A stretch of DNA of 64,000 nucleotides, from NCBI GenBank assembly GCA_001709035.1, contig LVKA01000021.1, positions 1 through 64,000 on the forward strand. Direction: 5' to 3'. Positions 44,813-54,527 of the stretch are shown here, in pieces (positions within the stretch are counted from its first letter, which is position 1; the number at the start of each line of letters is the position of its first letter). The translations under genes and the position numbers were made by a program. The notes beneath the pieces were generated by a model that was given only the letters and a program-made list of their open reading frames with translations, did no database searches and was not told the origin of the DNA. The stretch is from Candidatus Thiodiazotropha endoloripes. Its GTDB lineage: Bacteria > Pseudomonadota > Gammaproteobacteria > Chromatiales > Chromatiaceae.

Positions 44813-45901
44813 ATGCAATCGATCACTGCAATCGAGATGTTTGTGCTTACCGGTGAACAAGCTGGTGCTCGGCGTATTCTTGATGATAATTCAACATTTA
44901 CAATTTCTGGCCATATGGACACTGATGTTGTTTTTAGAGACCCAACAATAAATGACGAGAAATTAAATCTAATTACGAAAGATAATAAAGTCTTTGTACA
45001 AGTGTTGTCTGGTAACATACAAATACAGGGAAACACCGTAAAAAATGGTGATGTTCTTAAAATACCAGAGTATACAAAGATTAAGATAGGAGAAACTACG
45101 TTTTCATATGGTAGGAGAATTGGTGCTAGTTGGCGAGATATCTTAGATAAAGTTGCTTCACTGGAACTAAGATCTAATTCCACCAATCGTCTATTTATTA
45201 AAAATAAGACATTCTACAATATTTTATTAATTACATTAATCTTGTTGGTATTCACTGCTTCATATTCAGCCTACATGAATTCGAAGAATGTTGAAGTAAA
45301 ACAAATTAGTGATTTAATGGTTTTAACTAACTTATTAACTATAAATGGGTTCAACTCACTATCAATTTCACAATCTGAGTCTGGACAGTTATCAGTTAGT
45401 GGATTTCTAATGACAAATAAAGAAAGATCAGAAGTAGAAAAGATTGTAGACGATCAAAATATTCCTGTATTTTTCGACTTGTCAATTGGTGACAATTTGG
45501 CAACAGAAGTCAGGGAGCTCTATCGGGTTAACGGAGTAGAAGCTGATGTCAAAGTAATGAGATTAGGGAAAGTAATTGTTACAACAAAGAATAATAACAT
45601 AAAACAATTAGAACGATTGAAAGCAATTGCTATTAACGAGATACCGAGTTTACAGGAGTTGGATACTGAGTATCTATCAGTTGACAAGAAACCAAATGTT
45701 CTAGGTTCTGATATCAGTTTTAATAAAAATGATAAAAGAATCGTAATGGTTGTGAATGGCTCTCCGCCATATATCATGACTCATGATAAATCAAAATACT
45801 ATATCGGGGCATTACTTCCGTCTGGTCATAAGATTATATCGATTTATGACAGTAGTGTTATGTTAGAAAAAGAAGGTAAATCAACAACTCTTCAGTTCTA
45901 G
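44813..45901 (+). CDS. sctD: T3SS inner-membrane ring protein SctD
   Basis: A 362-residue protein. An N-terminal cytoplasmic FHA-like domain (about 1-110) is followed by a single membrane helix at about 137-155 (FYNILLITLILLVFTASYSAY) and periplasmic ring-building domains (about 160-362). This is the SctD/YscD/PrgH layout. It links SctJ to the secretin. Identity is from architecture and position; sequence similarity is weak. Confidence 0.87.
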   Translation: MQSITAIEMFVLTGEQAGARRILDDNSTFTISGHMDTDVVFRDPTINDEKLNLITKDNKVFVQVLSGNIQIQGNTVKNGDVLKIPEYTKIKIGETTFSYGRRIGASWRDILDKVASLELRSNSTNRLFIKNKTFYNILLITLILLVFTASYSAYMNSKNVEVKQISDLMVLTNLLTINGFNSLSISQSESGQLSVSGFLMTNKERSEVEKIVDDQNIPVFFDLSIGDNLATEVRELYRVNGVEADVKVMRLGKVIVTTKNNNIKQLERLKAIAINEIPSLQELDTEYLSVDKKPNVLGSDISFNKNDKRIVMVVNGSPPYIMTHDKSKYYIGALLPSGHKIISIYDSSVMLEKEGKSTTLQF

Positions 45902-45952
45902 TGATTGAAGTAGATATTCGTAATAATCATTTTATTCATACAGGAGAAGATT

Positions 45953-46243
45953 ATGACAATAAATAATAGTTTATATTCAGCAATGGCAAATACGCCAAAC
46001 AGCGATAATTCTGATGGAAGTTGGTTTGAAGCAATGGCTGAAGCCTGGGGTGAAGCGTTAGACAGACAGGCTACACGAATTGAAACAATGTCTACTGAAA
46101 TTGGTGATCAGGGAAATGAGACGCCTTCTGCAATTACACAGTTGACTGCTGAATCTCTTAAAATGACATTTTTATCTAATAGTTCTCATACAGCATTAAG
46201 CAGTTTAGGAAGCTCTCTGGAGACCATGGCCAGAAAACAGTAA
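45953..46243 (+). CDS. Probable T3SS needle subunit (SctF-like)
   Basis: A 96-residue protein of helical type, with SWFEAMAEAWGEALDRQA in the first half and LTAESLKMTFLSNSSHTALSSLGSSLETMARKQ at the C terminus. Length and place, right before sctI, fit a needle protein. Its last 35 residues mirror the C terminus of SctI (both carry LTA-x-S, then hydrophobic residues, and end in RKQ or RQQ-like). The family could also be another small T3SS component. A good GGAG precedes the ATG. Confidence 0.6.
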   Translation: MTINNSLYSAMANTPNSDNSDGSWFEAMAEAWGEALDRQATRIETMSTEIGDQGNETPSAITQLTAESLKMTFLSNSSHTALSSLGSSLETMARKQ

Positions 46244-46256
46244 TCAGAGGTGGGCT

Positions 46257-46661
46257 ATGGATGACAATATAATAACTGCTATAGAAGCAATAAATTCTTC
46301 GACTCTAAGCAGAGGAGATAATAGTCTTGAGATTGGTTATGGTGCTTCACTAACTGACATATCTAATTTTGAGAATAGTTTAAGTAATACACAAAATAAA
46401 ACAATGGACGTGCCACGGAGTGAGGGGCCGTCCAATACGGAAAAAGCTATATCTAAACCATTGGACTATATCAATCAAGAAGCAGAAAAAATTGTTAACT
46501 ATGCAAAGTCTGCTGTTGAGAGCGGTAATGAACTGACACCAAGTGAGATTGTTATGCTGACAGCTAGAAGTCACGAATTTATGTTTCACTGTCAGTTGAC
46601 ATCAAATATAGCTAATAGAACATCAGACGGATTACAACAACTTTTCAGACAACAAAGTTAG
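46257..46661 (+). CDS. sctI: T3SS inner rod protein SctI
   Basis: A 134-residue protein. The C-terminal segment LTPSEIVMLTARSHEFMFHCQLTSNIANRTSDGLQQLFRQQS matches the YscI/EscI/HrpB inner-rod pattern. The N-terminal half is Ser/Asn-rich and low in structure. It sits between the needle candidate and sctJ, as in many T3SS operons. The ATG is 13 bp after the previous stop. Confidence 0.85.
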   Translation: MDDNIITAIEAINSSTLSRGDNSLEIGYGASLTDISNFENSLSNTQNKTMDVPRSEGPSNTEKAISKPLDYINQEAEKIVNYAKSAVESGNELTPSEIVMLTARSHEFMFHCQLTSNIANRTSDGLQQLFRQQS

Positions 46662-46663
46662 AA

Positions 46664-47422
46664 ATGAGAATAATAACTTTAGTGGCATTTGTTCTCTTAT
46701 TTTTATCAGGATGCAATGACGAAGCGCTCTATTCTGGTCTTGATGAAGTAGAAGCAAACGAAATCATTGCACTACTGTCAAATGCAGGAATAATATCTTA
46801 TAAAACAAGAAATAGTGATGAAAGATATACAGTGGCAACAAACAGAAATGATTTTGCTAACGCAATTGATCTTTTAAAAACTAATGGTTATCCAAAAAAT
46901 AGGTTTGAAACACTAGGAGAGGTATTTAAGAAGGAAGGATTTGTATCATCACCATTGGAAGAGCGTGCAAGATTGAACTATGCGCAATCTCAAGAGTTAT
47001 CAAGAACAATAGAGAGCATAGATGGTGTCATTCTCGCGCGTGTCCATTTAGCGATCCCAAAAGAGAATAAATTGGAATCAGAGGCCAAGCCTTCTTCTGC
47101 TTCAGTATTCATCAAGTACCGACGTGGTATAGATTTAAGTGATAGAGAGTCTCAAATTAAGGCGTTACTCGTTAATAGTATCTCTGGATTACCATATGAA
47201 AATGTTACTGTAGCAATGTTTTCTTCCAATCCTATACCTGTAAATAGAAAAACCAAAGAAGCAGAAAAGAGTGGCTTCTCATTTATTTCTGAATCAGAAA
47301 AAGACAACCTACTTCTTGGTATGCTATTTATTATAGGTCTCCTTATTGCTGTAACAGTCTATTTAGGATTGAGAAATAAAAAGCAGAGTAACCAGCTACA
47401 AATAACCAATAGTAATACTTGA
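46664..47422 (+). CDS. sctJ: T3SS inner-ring lipoprotein SctJ
   Basis: A 252-residue lipoprotein: signal peptide with lipobox LSGC (Cys at about residue 17), two ring-building domains (residues 25-190) including ERARLNYAQSQELSRTIESIDGV, and a C-terminal membrane helix at about 217-237. This is the YscJ/PrgK arrangement. It ends with a TTGA overlap with the next gene. Confidence 0.95.
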   Translation: MRIITLVAFVLLFLSGCNDEALYSGLDEVEANEIIALLSNAGIISYKTRNSDERYTVATNRNDFANAIDLLKTNGYPKNRFETLGEVFKKEGFVSSPLEERARLNYAQSQELSRTIESIDGVILARVHLAIPKENKLESEAKPSSASVFIKYRRGIDLSDRESQIKALLVNSISGLPYENVTVAMFSSNPIPVNRKTKEAEKSGFSFISESEKDNLLLGMLFIIGLLIAVTVYLGLRNKKQSNQLQITNSNT

Positions 47423-47958
47423 GACCTTATCTTATGAGAAGTATTGATAAAATAAGAGAATATAGGAAAACAATTTATAGCATTGCTGAATTTTTGATAA
47501 GCAATGAAAATGCCGTCAGTGAATTCAGTACTGTACTTGAATGGTCTGACCTTGAATATATTCCTACCTGGTTACTCTGGGATAAAAATGATATTAACAA
47601 CCTTATTCTGACAGCAGGAACGATATTTTTATTGCCTTCAATAAGGATATGGATCGATGGAAAAAAAATACAGGAAGTACGTGAACTAATAGGAAAAGAA
47701 CTATTCGATCTTATAATGGAAACAACGAAAATAGATAACAATCAAATTAAAACGCTGGATCTCGATCATATAGAGGAGAGCTTATTATCGGCTGGATCTG
47801 CAGTTATTGTATCAAGTAGTAACATGAGGATAAGGCCATGGATCACTAATGTAATACCAAAACCAAAAGGTAAATTGGATTTTGAACTAGCAAATGAAAT
47901 TATGAAACATACGATATTTGTAATAAATCAAAATCAATTTAAAAAATCAATGGTTTAG
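47419..47958 (+). CDS. Probable T3SS sorting-platform protein SctK
   Basis: A 179-residue soluble protein, assigned by its place between sctJ and sctL, where SctK (YscK/HrpD/OrgA) is always found. Sequence similarity within the SctK group is very low; the helical N-terminal part with EWSDLEYIPTWLLWD is in keeping. The start is a TTG at 47419 overlapping the sctJ stop; an ATG at 47434 is possible. Confidence 0.6.
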   Translation: MRPYLMRSIDKIREYRKTIYSIAEFLISNENAVSEFSTVLEWSDLEYIPTWLLWDKNDINNLILTAGTIFLLPSIRIWIDGKKIQEVRELIGKELFDLIMETTKIDNNQIKTLDLDHIEESLLSAGSAVIVSSSNMRIRPWITNVIPKPKGKLDFELANEIMKHTIFVINQNQFKKSMV

Positions 47959-47959
47959 T

Positions 47960-48592
47960 ATGAGTTTTATTGTAATTTTTAATAGCGCATATATCACTTG
48001 TTGCAGTGATAATCTAATCTTATCACCAAATGATATCGTGAAACTTTCCAGCAGTGAAAACGTATTGGACTATATAAGGTCTTTAAAAAATATCGAAGAA
48101 AACAAACTTAAGCAATCAATAAAAGAAGGCTATGAGGCTGGTTACAAGGAAGGGTTTAAAAAAGCAGAGAAAGATCTCAATACTCAGTTTAAATCATATC
48201 TTGAAGATTTAACAGAAAGTATTATTTCAAGCCGTATAGAAACAGATCAGGAGATTGTAGCACTCGCTTGTAATGTAATAAAAAAAATAGCAGAAAACAT
48301 CAAGCCAAGTGAAATGGTACAGAGTCTTGCTATAACTGCCATCAATAATTTACAAAATAAAAGAGAGCTACAAATTAAAGTTAATCCGGAATATGTAGAG
48401 GACCTTCAACAAAAAATACATTCAATAAATCAAACTGGTAATGATGATTATTCTGGGTTAGATATTAGATCTGATCAATCGTTAGGTAAGTTTGACATTA
48501 TAATCAAATCTCAAACAGGAGAAACAATCGCGAGTTTTGATGATCAACTTAAATTAATTAAGGAAAACATGATTGAAGAACTTGTCGGCTAA
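47960..48592 (+). CDS. sctL: T3SS ATPase stator SctL
   Basis: A 210-residue protein of the YscL/FliH family: an N-terminal strand-rich region, a charged helix with the GY-x-x-GY-x-x-GF pattern (EGYEAGYKEGFKKAEKDL) typical of FliH/SctL, and a C-terminal domain ending in QSLGKFDIIIKSQTGETIASF. It ties SctN to the sorting platform. It starts 1 bp after the SctK-like stop. Confidence 0.88.
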   Translation: MSFIVIFNSAYITCCSDNLILSPNDIVKLSSSENVLDYIRSLKNIEENKLKQSIKEGYEAGYKEGFKKAEKDLNTQFKSYLEDLTESIISSRIETDQEIVALACNVIKKIAENIKPSEMVQSLAITAINNLQNKRELQIKVNPEYVEDLQQKIHSINQTGNDDYSGLDIRSDQSLGKFDIIIKSQTGETIASFDDQLKLIKENMIEELVG

Positions 48593-48621
48593 GGATTCCC
48601 AACTGTACTAAAACGGAACTA

Positions 48622-49944
48622 ATGATTAAAAATCAATTAAAAAGTCGTCGTTTGACAAATGTTCTCGAAGACATTGATTCCTTGCAAAGGAAAGGACGTG
48701 TTGTTGAAGCTTATGGGACTTCAATTAAAGTCTCTGGTATTAACGCAAGAATAGGTCAGCAATGTCTTATATCTGACAAAAGCAATTCACACCAAATATA
48801 TGCAGATGTTGTCGGCATATCCGGAGATAATGCGATTTTACTTCCGCTGGGAAGTATTCATGGAATCGCTCAAAATTCAGAAGTAGAAGTAATAAATGAA
48901 AAATCAACAATAAAATATTCCCCAGAACTGATTGGCAGAATCCTTGATGGGATGGGAAGACCGATAGATAGTAAGAAATTACCTCTTGCATCAAGAGATA
49001 TACCTATATATCGAGATGCCCCTTCACCACTCACCAGAAAACCGATCAATAAACCAGTGACCACTGGCGTAAGGTCAATAGATTCCACATTAACACTTGG
49101 GATTGGGCAACGCACAGGGATATTTGCACCTGCAGGAGGAGGTAAATCAACACTACTTTCAATGATTGCCAGGCAATCTGTCACGGATGTGATTGTTATT
49201 GCGTTGATTGGTGAGAGAGGAAGAGAGGTAAGAGAATTTCTTGAACACACCTTGACAGAAGAGGGTTTATCCAGATCAGTTCTGATTATCTCTACATCAG
49301 ATCGTCCAGCCATGGAAAGATTAAGAGCTGCTTATACTGCTACTGCTATTGCAGAAGGTTTTCGGTCTGAAGGTAAAAACGTACTTCTGCTGATGGATTC
49401 AGTTACAAGATTTGCAAGGGCACTCAGAGAAATTGGCTTATCAGTAGGCGAAGCTCCGGTAAGAAGAGGATTTCCGTCATCTGTTTTTGCGGAGCTACCC
49501 ATACTATTCGAAAGGTCTGGCAACGATGACAAGGGAACTATGACAGCTTTTTATACAGTTCTGGTAGAGGATGAAGAGACCAATGATCCAATCGCAGAAG
49601 AGGTAAGGTCGCTTCTTGATGGGCACATTGTGCTAACCAGGAAGTTAGCTCAGGAAAATCACTACCCTGCAATAGATATACTTAATAGTACCAGTCGTCT
49701 GATTAATCATATTACAGAACCAGACCACAGAGCGAGTATTTCAAAATTAAGAACTCTTATATCAAAGTATAATGAGATAGAATTTCTGGTACAGGTAGGT
49801 GAATACGAAAAAGGCAGCGATCAAATTGCAGATGAATCCATATCTAAGATTGAAGATATCAAAAACTTCTTGAAACAAGACATAGGTGATTATTATCCAA
49901 TTGATGATGTGATAAATCAGCTTAAAAGAATAACAGATGAGTAA
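48622..49944 (+). CDS. sctN: T3SS ATPase SctN
   Basis: A 440-residue F1-type ATPase that unfolds substrates and releases chaperones. Walker A is in APAGGGKST (about 169-177), Walker B in NVLLLMDSVTRFARA, and a GERGREVREFLE arm is present. The N-terminal 100 residues form the hexamerisation barrel, and the C-terminal helices bind SctO. It ranks as the surest T3SS call in the window. Confidence 0.98.
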   Translation: MIKNQLKSRRLTNVLEDIDSLQRKGRVVEAYGTSIKVSGINARIGQQCLISDKSNSHQIYADVVGISGDNAILLPLGSIHGIAQNSEVEVINEKSTIKYSPELIGRILDGMGRPIDSKKLPLASRDIPIYRDAPSPLTRKPINKPVTTGVRSIDSTLTLGIGQRTGIFAPAGGGKSTLLSMIARQSVTDVIVIALIGERGREVREFLEHTLTEEGLSRSVLIISTSDRPAMERLRAAYTATAIAEGFRSEGKNVLLLMDSVTRFARALREIGLSVGEAPVRRGFPSSVFAELPILFERSGNDDKGTMTAFYTVLVEDEETNDPIAEEVRSLLDGHIVLTRKLAQENHYPAIDILNSTSRLINHITEPDHRASISKLRTLISKYNEIEFLVQVGEYEKGSDQIADESISKIEDIKNFLKQDIGDYYPIDDVINQLKRITDE

Positions 49945-49953
49945 TATATCGCT

Positions 49954-50412
49954 ATGGACAGATCACAAATCAAAAAGTTAAACAAATTAAATGATTTAAG
50001 ACTGAAACGACAAGAGAGAAAGATCAAACAAGCTAAATTATCATATATTGAAGCCTGCAAAAAAGTAGAAAATAGAAATATACAAATTAATGATATCAAG
50101 GAAAAAAAACAGGATCTTACGAAATATTTAAAGATAGAAAGTAATTCTAAATCGCCGATAAAACGAGAATATGTACAAATACAAAGATTTTGGCTCAATT
50201 ACGATTTGGAAATGCATGAATACTATTTAGAACAGGAGTTAGATGAGAGAAGTACCAATCATAATAATTATCAGTCTGATAAAAAGATCTGGCATAAACA
50301 AAAACTCAAATCACAAAAGCTATCTGAATTATATGTAAAATCCTGTAAGCAACACAATTCAATTATTGAAAATAGAGAAGATGAGGTTAGTCAGGAACAC
50401 ATGGTCAAATAG
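49954..50412 (+). CDS. sctO: T3SS stalk protein SctO
   Basis: A 152-residue highly charged protein forming two long helices with no signal, the form of YscO/FliJ, which sits in the ATPase pore. Sequence identity is not expected in this family. The assignment rests on coiled-coil character and its place between sctN and the SctP-like gene. Confidence 0.75.
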   Translation: MDRSQIKKLNKLNDLRLKRQERKIKQAKLSYIEACKKVENRNIQINDIKEKKQDLTKYLKIESNSKSPIKREYVQIQRFWLNYDLEMHEYYLEQELDERSTNHNNYQSDKKIWHKQKLKSQKLSELYVKSCKQHNSIIENREDEVSQEHMVK

Positions 50413-50423
50413 GTAATTTATAG

Positions 50424-51038
50424 ATGAATACTATTACTCAAAGTCTACCAAGTAGAATTTCTCGAGTTACTGATAATAATACGAAATCTTCTGAGAATTC
50501 AGGTGAATTTTCTTACAGAATAGATAAGCTTAAAGACTCATTGTCTACTGATATTCCTTCAAAAGAAGATAGCAATCATATGTTTCTGACAGATATATCA
50601 TCGTGTGAATATGATATGGATAAGCTAGATAATAAAGGAGAGACTGACACCATACCTACTGCATTTTCTCAGCAAAACGAAACTAAAACGTATAACAATA
50701 ATAGTGTTTCGCAGACTACTCATACCAGTTTAACTACGGCTTCTGTTAATTCTATTCAAGAGTTGTCTTCACATGTAGACAAACATCTATTAAATAGTAC
50801 CAGTAATAAAGCAGACCTTGATACCTGGCGGATCAACTATTCCGATAACTACGGTGTGAAAATTGATTTCAATATAAAGAGAATCAATAAAACTCATTTT
50901 TCTCTATCTTGCAACATAGACTTGAACAATATAAAGAGCCATATTCTGGAACTTAATGATCGACTTTCAAGAAAAGGGTGGTCCATACATACTGATACTA
51001 CAAATAATTATCATAAGATAACTAAAGTTACTAATTAA
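50424..51038 (+). CDS. Probable needle-length regulator (SctP-like)
   Basis: A 204-residue protein. The N-terminal 130 residues are Ser/Thr/Asn-rich and disordered; a compact C-terminal part (about 135-200) has VKIDFNIKRINKTHFSL and LELNDRLSRKGWSIHTDT, resembling the T3S4 switch domain. The place after sctO is that of SctP. The assignment is by position and layout. Confidence 0.55.
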   Translation: MNTITQSLPSRISRVTDNNTKSSENSGEFSYRIDKLKDSLSTDIPSKEDSNHMFLTDISSCEYDMDKLDNKGETDTIPTAFSQQNETKTYNNNSVSQTTHTSLTTASVNSIQELSSHVDKHLLNSTSNKADLDTWRINYSDNYGVKIDFNIKRINKTHFSLSCNIDLNNIKSHILELNDRLSRKGWSIHTDTTNNYHKITKVTN

Positions 51039-51058
51039 TATTAAGTGTAAAATAATAA

Positions 51059-51892
51059 ATGTCGATCGATTTTAAAAGTTCTGGCGTAATTCACAGTATT
51101 CAAAAGCTGAACGATAACCATCAGCATAATACAGAGTTTACAAACATTTCTAGTGTTAAGAATCAGCTGCGTTTCAATAATATAAATAAGATGGATGGTA
51201 ACAATCAATCCATTCAAACATTAACAAAAACCAATAATGTTAATTATTCTTTTTCAAAATGCGTTACTAATTTAAACTTAACAAAAATGCATATTGACAA
51301 ACTCCATTTGGATTCGAGCAACAAAGTAAACAAAAATAAGCAAAAATTATACTTACATTCGCAGCAAACAGAACATTACTACGAAGAGACTGACAATAAT
51401 TATCAAAATAATGATGTATTTAAAGAACCTCTACTAACGCAAGTCGACATTTATCATATTGACTTGATTAATCAACTCCACTCGAACATAGAAAGCAGTA
51501 ATTCGAATTATACTGATTATGTAATATTGATATTGTATCAAATGATAAATGATACGCAGTTAATCAATAAACAACTTATAACAGGTATACCAATAGTTAA
51601 TGGAGTTCCTGAGAGGTCAATTACTGAGATCACTATAATTTCAGATTCGGGGAAACTCTTTAAGCATAACAAAACTATCTGTCTTCACAGAGGTAGAATT
51701 ACATATACAAATGATTGGATTGCACTTGAAGAAGTGGAAAGAGTTAATCTAGACAACACACTATTTAAGTTTACTGTAAATTATGACAATCTCATATTAC
51801 ATGGCATTGCACTCAATAAACAGAGTGATCATAGTCTCAAGTTATCCGATTGCACTCTGTATATTGCAGATTTTTCAAAAATATGGATCTGA
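51059..51892 (+). CDS. Unknown T3SS-locus protein
   Basis: A 277-residue protein I do not recognise. The N-terminal half is rich in Asn, Lys and Ser and disordered. The C-terminal half (about 150-277) is mixed alpha/beta, with a block TEITIISDSGKLFKHN and LHRGRITYTNDWIALEEV. No signal, membrane helix or catalytic motif is seen. It lies between the SctP-like gene and the histidine kinase. It could be an SctP/HpaP-like export regulator, a secreted protein or part of a regulatory unit. Confidence 0.65.
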   Translation: MSIDFKSSGVIHSIQKLNDNHQHNTEFTNISSVKNQLRFNNINKMDGNNQSIQTLTKTNNVNYSFSKCVTNLNLTKMHIDKLHLDSSNKVNKNKQKLYLHSQQTEHYYEETDNNYQNNDVFKEPLLTQVDIYHIDLINQLHSNIESSNSNYTDYVILILYQMINDTQLINKQLITGIPIVNGVPERSITEITIISDSGKLFKHNKTICLHRGRITYTNDWIALEEVERVNLDNTLFKFTVNYDNLILHGIALNKQSDHSLKLSDCTLYIADFSKIWI

Positions 51893-51894
51893 TC

Positions 51895-52971
51895 ATGAAT
51901 GACCACAATAGAAGTTGTAAATTAGATAGTGAGTTAGTAGACATATTTAACATACTGGATCCAGTATTGATTATTGACAAAATAACACAACAAGTACGAT
52001 GGATATCTATAAAATTTAGAGATATAGAAAATAGGATAGAAATAGGTGACAATTTAGAATCCGTAAGTAATTTACTATCTAGCGATTCTATAAATCAAAG
52101 AAAACTTTATTCAAGTCTTATAAATTATGATTCAAGAATTAATCATATATTCAAAACAAATAGTCAAGAATATGATATTGAAATCCATCACATTAGCAAA
52201 TTAAAACTTGTGGTGCGTCTAAAATGTCTTGAAGTAAGAATGTTAGCTAATTCAAGACACCTGGAAGATCGGGAAAAACTTCTTTTCACATCCCGAAGTA
52301 TTACTGTCAGTGAGATGGCTTCAACATTGGCTCATGAATTGAATCAACCGATAGGCGCACTTAGTAACTTAATATTTGGAATCAAATCGAGATTGGAAAA
52401 CGGCGTATATAACAACGACGTTTCAGTTGCACTTGATAATTCATTAGAACAGATAAAGTTTACAGCAGACATTATTTCAAGAATACGTGACTTTACTCAT
52501 TCAAGAAAACCTACTTTATCCACAATCAAAATTACTACTTTGGTCAATAAATGTGTTTCGTTAATGGATTGGGAGATAAAGAACGCACATATTGAATTTA
52601 GCTATCTGGACGATACGGAGGACATCTCGGTCTTTGGTGATGAAGTGATGTTACAGCAAGTTATTGTTAATTTAATCAGAAATGGCATAGATGCCGGTAA
52701 AGAAAGTCCAAATACAAAAACAAAAGTTAATATAACTACCTCTTTAAAAGACAATTACATTGAAATTTTAATTAAAGATAATGGTAAAGGAATATCTAAA
52801 AACGAAGCGGATAGTGTTTTCATTCCTTTCGCTTCCAATAAAACCTCAGGTATGGGAATCGGTCTTAATATTTGCAGATCCTTTATAGAGTTGCACAAAG
52901 GAAAACTTTGGTTATCACGAAACCCTGATGCAGGGTGTACTTCACACATCATGTTACCGATGACGTCATAG
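51895..52971 (+). CDS. Cytoplasmic sensor histidine kinase of the T3SS locus
   Basis: About 358 residues without membrane helices. Residues 1-115 form a possible PAS-like or GAF-like sensor, not identified. The H box is MASTLAHELNQP with phosphoacceptor His147; the N box is VNLIRNGIDAG, G1 is DNGKGI and G2 is GMGIGL. The arrangement recalls FixL/NodV-type soluble kinases. I start at the ATG 51895; 51883 is an alternative. It pairs with the regulator 9 bp downstream. Confidence 0.88.
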   Translation: MNDHNRSCKLDSELVDIFNILDPVLIIDKITQQVRWISIKFRDIENRIEIGDNLESVSNLLSSDSINQRKLYSSLINYDSRINHIFKTNSQEYDIEIHHISKLKLVVRLKCLEVRMLANSRHLEDREKLLFTSRSITVSEMASTLAHELNQPIGALSNLIFGIKSRLENGVYNNDVSVALDNSLEQIKFTADIISRIRDFTHSRKPTLSTIKITTLVNKCVSLMDWEIKNAHIEFSYLDDTEDISVFGDEVMLQQVIVNLIRNGIDAGKESPNTKTKVNITTSLKDNYIEILIKDNGKGISKNEADSVFIPFASNKTSGMGIGLNICRSFIELHKGKLWLSRNPDAGCTSHIMLPMTS

Positions 52972-52980
52972 AGAATTCAC

Positions 52981-53604
52981 ATGGAAGAATCACTTATCTA
53001 TATTATTGATGATAATAAAGAATTCAGAGACTCTATCTCTTGGGTTTTGGAAGGAGAAGGGCATCGTGTAGTTTCACTAGAAGATCCAAGAATAGGTTTA
53101 TTAGAACTCGAACTGAATACCCAAGCAAAAAACTGTTGTTGCTTGCTGGACATACGTATGCCTAGTATGACAGGACTTGAATTCCACGAAAAACTACTGA
53201 AAAAAACCATCAACATTCCGATCATATATATGACCGGACATGGAGATATCCCCCAAGCAGTTGAAGCCATGTCGAAAGGAGCAGTCACTTTTCTTGAAAA
53301 ACCAATAGATTATAGCTTATTGAATACAGCGATATCATGTGCATTTGCAACGTACAATACTCAAAATTTAAGCCACAATGATGCGGAAGTGGATAGTGAA
53401 TATAACCAACGCTTGAAATCATTAACATCTAGAGAAAGTGAGATTTTAACAGAAATAGTATCTGGAAAAATGAACAAAGTAATTGCGTTGGATTTGGGAA
53501 TCAGCGTTAAAACAGTTGAACTACATCGATCACGAGTCATGAACAAAATGCAGGCAAAGACAGCCGCCGACCTTGTTAAAATGGTCATAAGAGAAAAGTG
53601 TTAA
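52981..53604 (+). CDS. FixJ/NodW-type response regulator of the T3SS locus
   Basis: A 207-residue regulator. The receiver domain (1-120) has the phosphoacceptor Asp57 in LLDIRMP, MTGHGD (Thr switch) and the Lys of LEKP. The C-terminal LuxR-type helix-turn-helix (about 143-203) includes LTSRESEILTEIVSGKMNKVIALDLGISVKTVELHRSRVMNKM. With the preceding kinase it forms a two-component pair within the sct genes that probably controls them. Confidence 0.93.
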   Translation: MEESLIYIIDDNKEFRDSISWVLEGEGHRVVSLEDPRIGLLELELNTQAKNCCCLLDIRMPSMTGLEFHEKLLKKTINIPIIYMTGHGDIPQAVEAMSKGAVTFLEKPIDYSLLNTAISCAFATYNTQNLSHNDAEVDSEYNQRLKSLTSRESEILTEIVSGKMNKVIALDLGISVKTVELHRSRVMNKMQAKTAADLVKMVIREKC

Positions 53605-53613
53605 CCCAGTATA

Positions 53614-54522
53614 ATGATATTAATGGATAATACGAATGATATGAACTCAGTGGATGATCTTTCCGACTCAGACGAATATTCTCCTGATGGATCATCTATT
53701 AAGCAAAATGATTATGCTATATTCTGGTATTGTGCAAACACTCGATACGGAATCGTAAATATTGGCTTATTTAAAGATTCGGCAATTAACGCCGCAAGTT
53801 TAAATTATAAGAATACTGTTTTAGAACAGATTAAAACTTTAGCAAGAGAAGAAACAAATATCAGGCTTCTGGAAGACTGGATGGAAGAGGGTTTGGATCT
53901 TAGGCCAGACAGTACTGTAGAACGATTTGAGTATAGCTTAAAACTATCCGATAGAAATAATGCAACAAATAGTGTTAACAACAGTCTAGTCTTTAACGTA
54001 ACAAAAGAAACAATCAAAAAATTACCTATACCTAATTGGATTTTAGATAATAGACTCTATGTGGAATCAAGTTGTATTTCTTCATATATTACGCTATCAA
54101 GTAATACTATTGATAAAAAATATGTTGATCAATTCAAGAAAGATAATGTTCTTCTGATACCGGAGTCTTTCTCGAATGAATGGCTAGTTTATGCAAAATC
54201 CTTGGAACTAGGCAGTAATAATATTATATTAAAAATAGATAACCTGCAATCATTCTATATCAACAGTGAGTTGAAACAGACGTACACAGTAGATCGAGGC
54301 GCTGATAATCAAAACAATAATTTTCTTCAAATAGTTATTGATCAAGAAATAGAGATTCCATTTCATCTGTTACTCGGCTGGACAGACAAAAGTAACTATA
54401 TTCTGAAGAAGCGACTGAATAGTCATTCTGTAAAAATCATCAGTAATAGCGTTTGTATTGCTTTAGGCAGACTAATACCTATAGCTAGTGGACATGGCAT
54501 ATACATAGACAAAATATACTAA
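53614..54522 (+). CDS. sctQ: T3SS cytoplasmic ring protein SctQ
   Basis: A 302-residue protein, probably starting at an ATG at 53614 or 53623. The C-terminal domain (about 235-302) is SpoA-like: a short VIDQEIEIPFHLLLGWT, then ISNSVCIALGRLIPIASGHGIYIDKIY. The N-terminal two thirds are divergent. It forms the sorting platform with SctK and SctL. Its place just before sctR is standard. Confidence 0.82.
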   Translation: MILMDNTNDMNSVDDLSDSDEYSPDGSSIKQNDYAIFWYCANTRYGIVNIGLFKDSAINAASLNYKNTVLEQIKTLAREETNIRLLEDWMEEGLDLRPDSTVERFEYSLKLSDRNNATNSVNNSLVFNVTKETIKKLPIPNWILDNRLYVESSCISSYITLSSNTIDKKYVDQFKKDNVLLIPESFSNEWLVYAKSLELGSNNIILKIDNLQSFYINSELKQTYTVDRGADNQNNNFLQIVIDQEIEIPFHLLLGWTDKSNYILKKRLNSHSVKIISNSVCIALGRLIPIASGHGIYIDKIY

Positions 54523-54527
54523 ATTAA

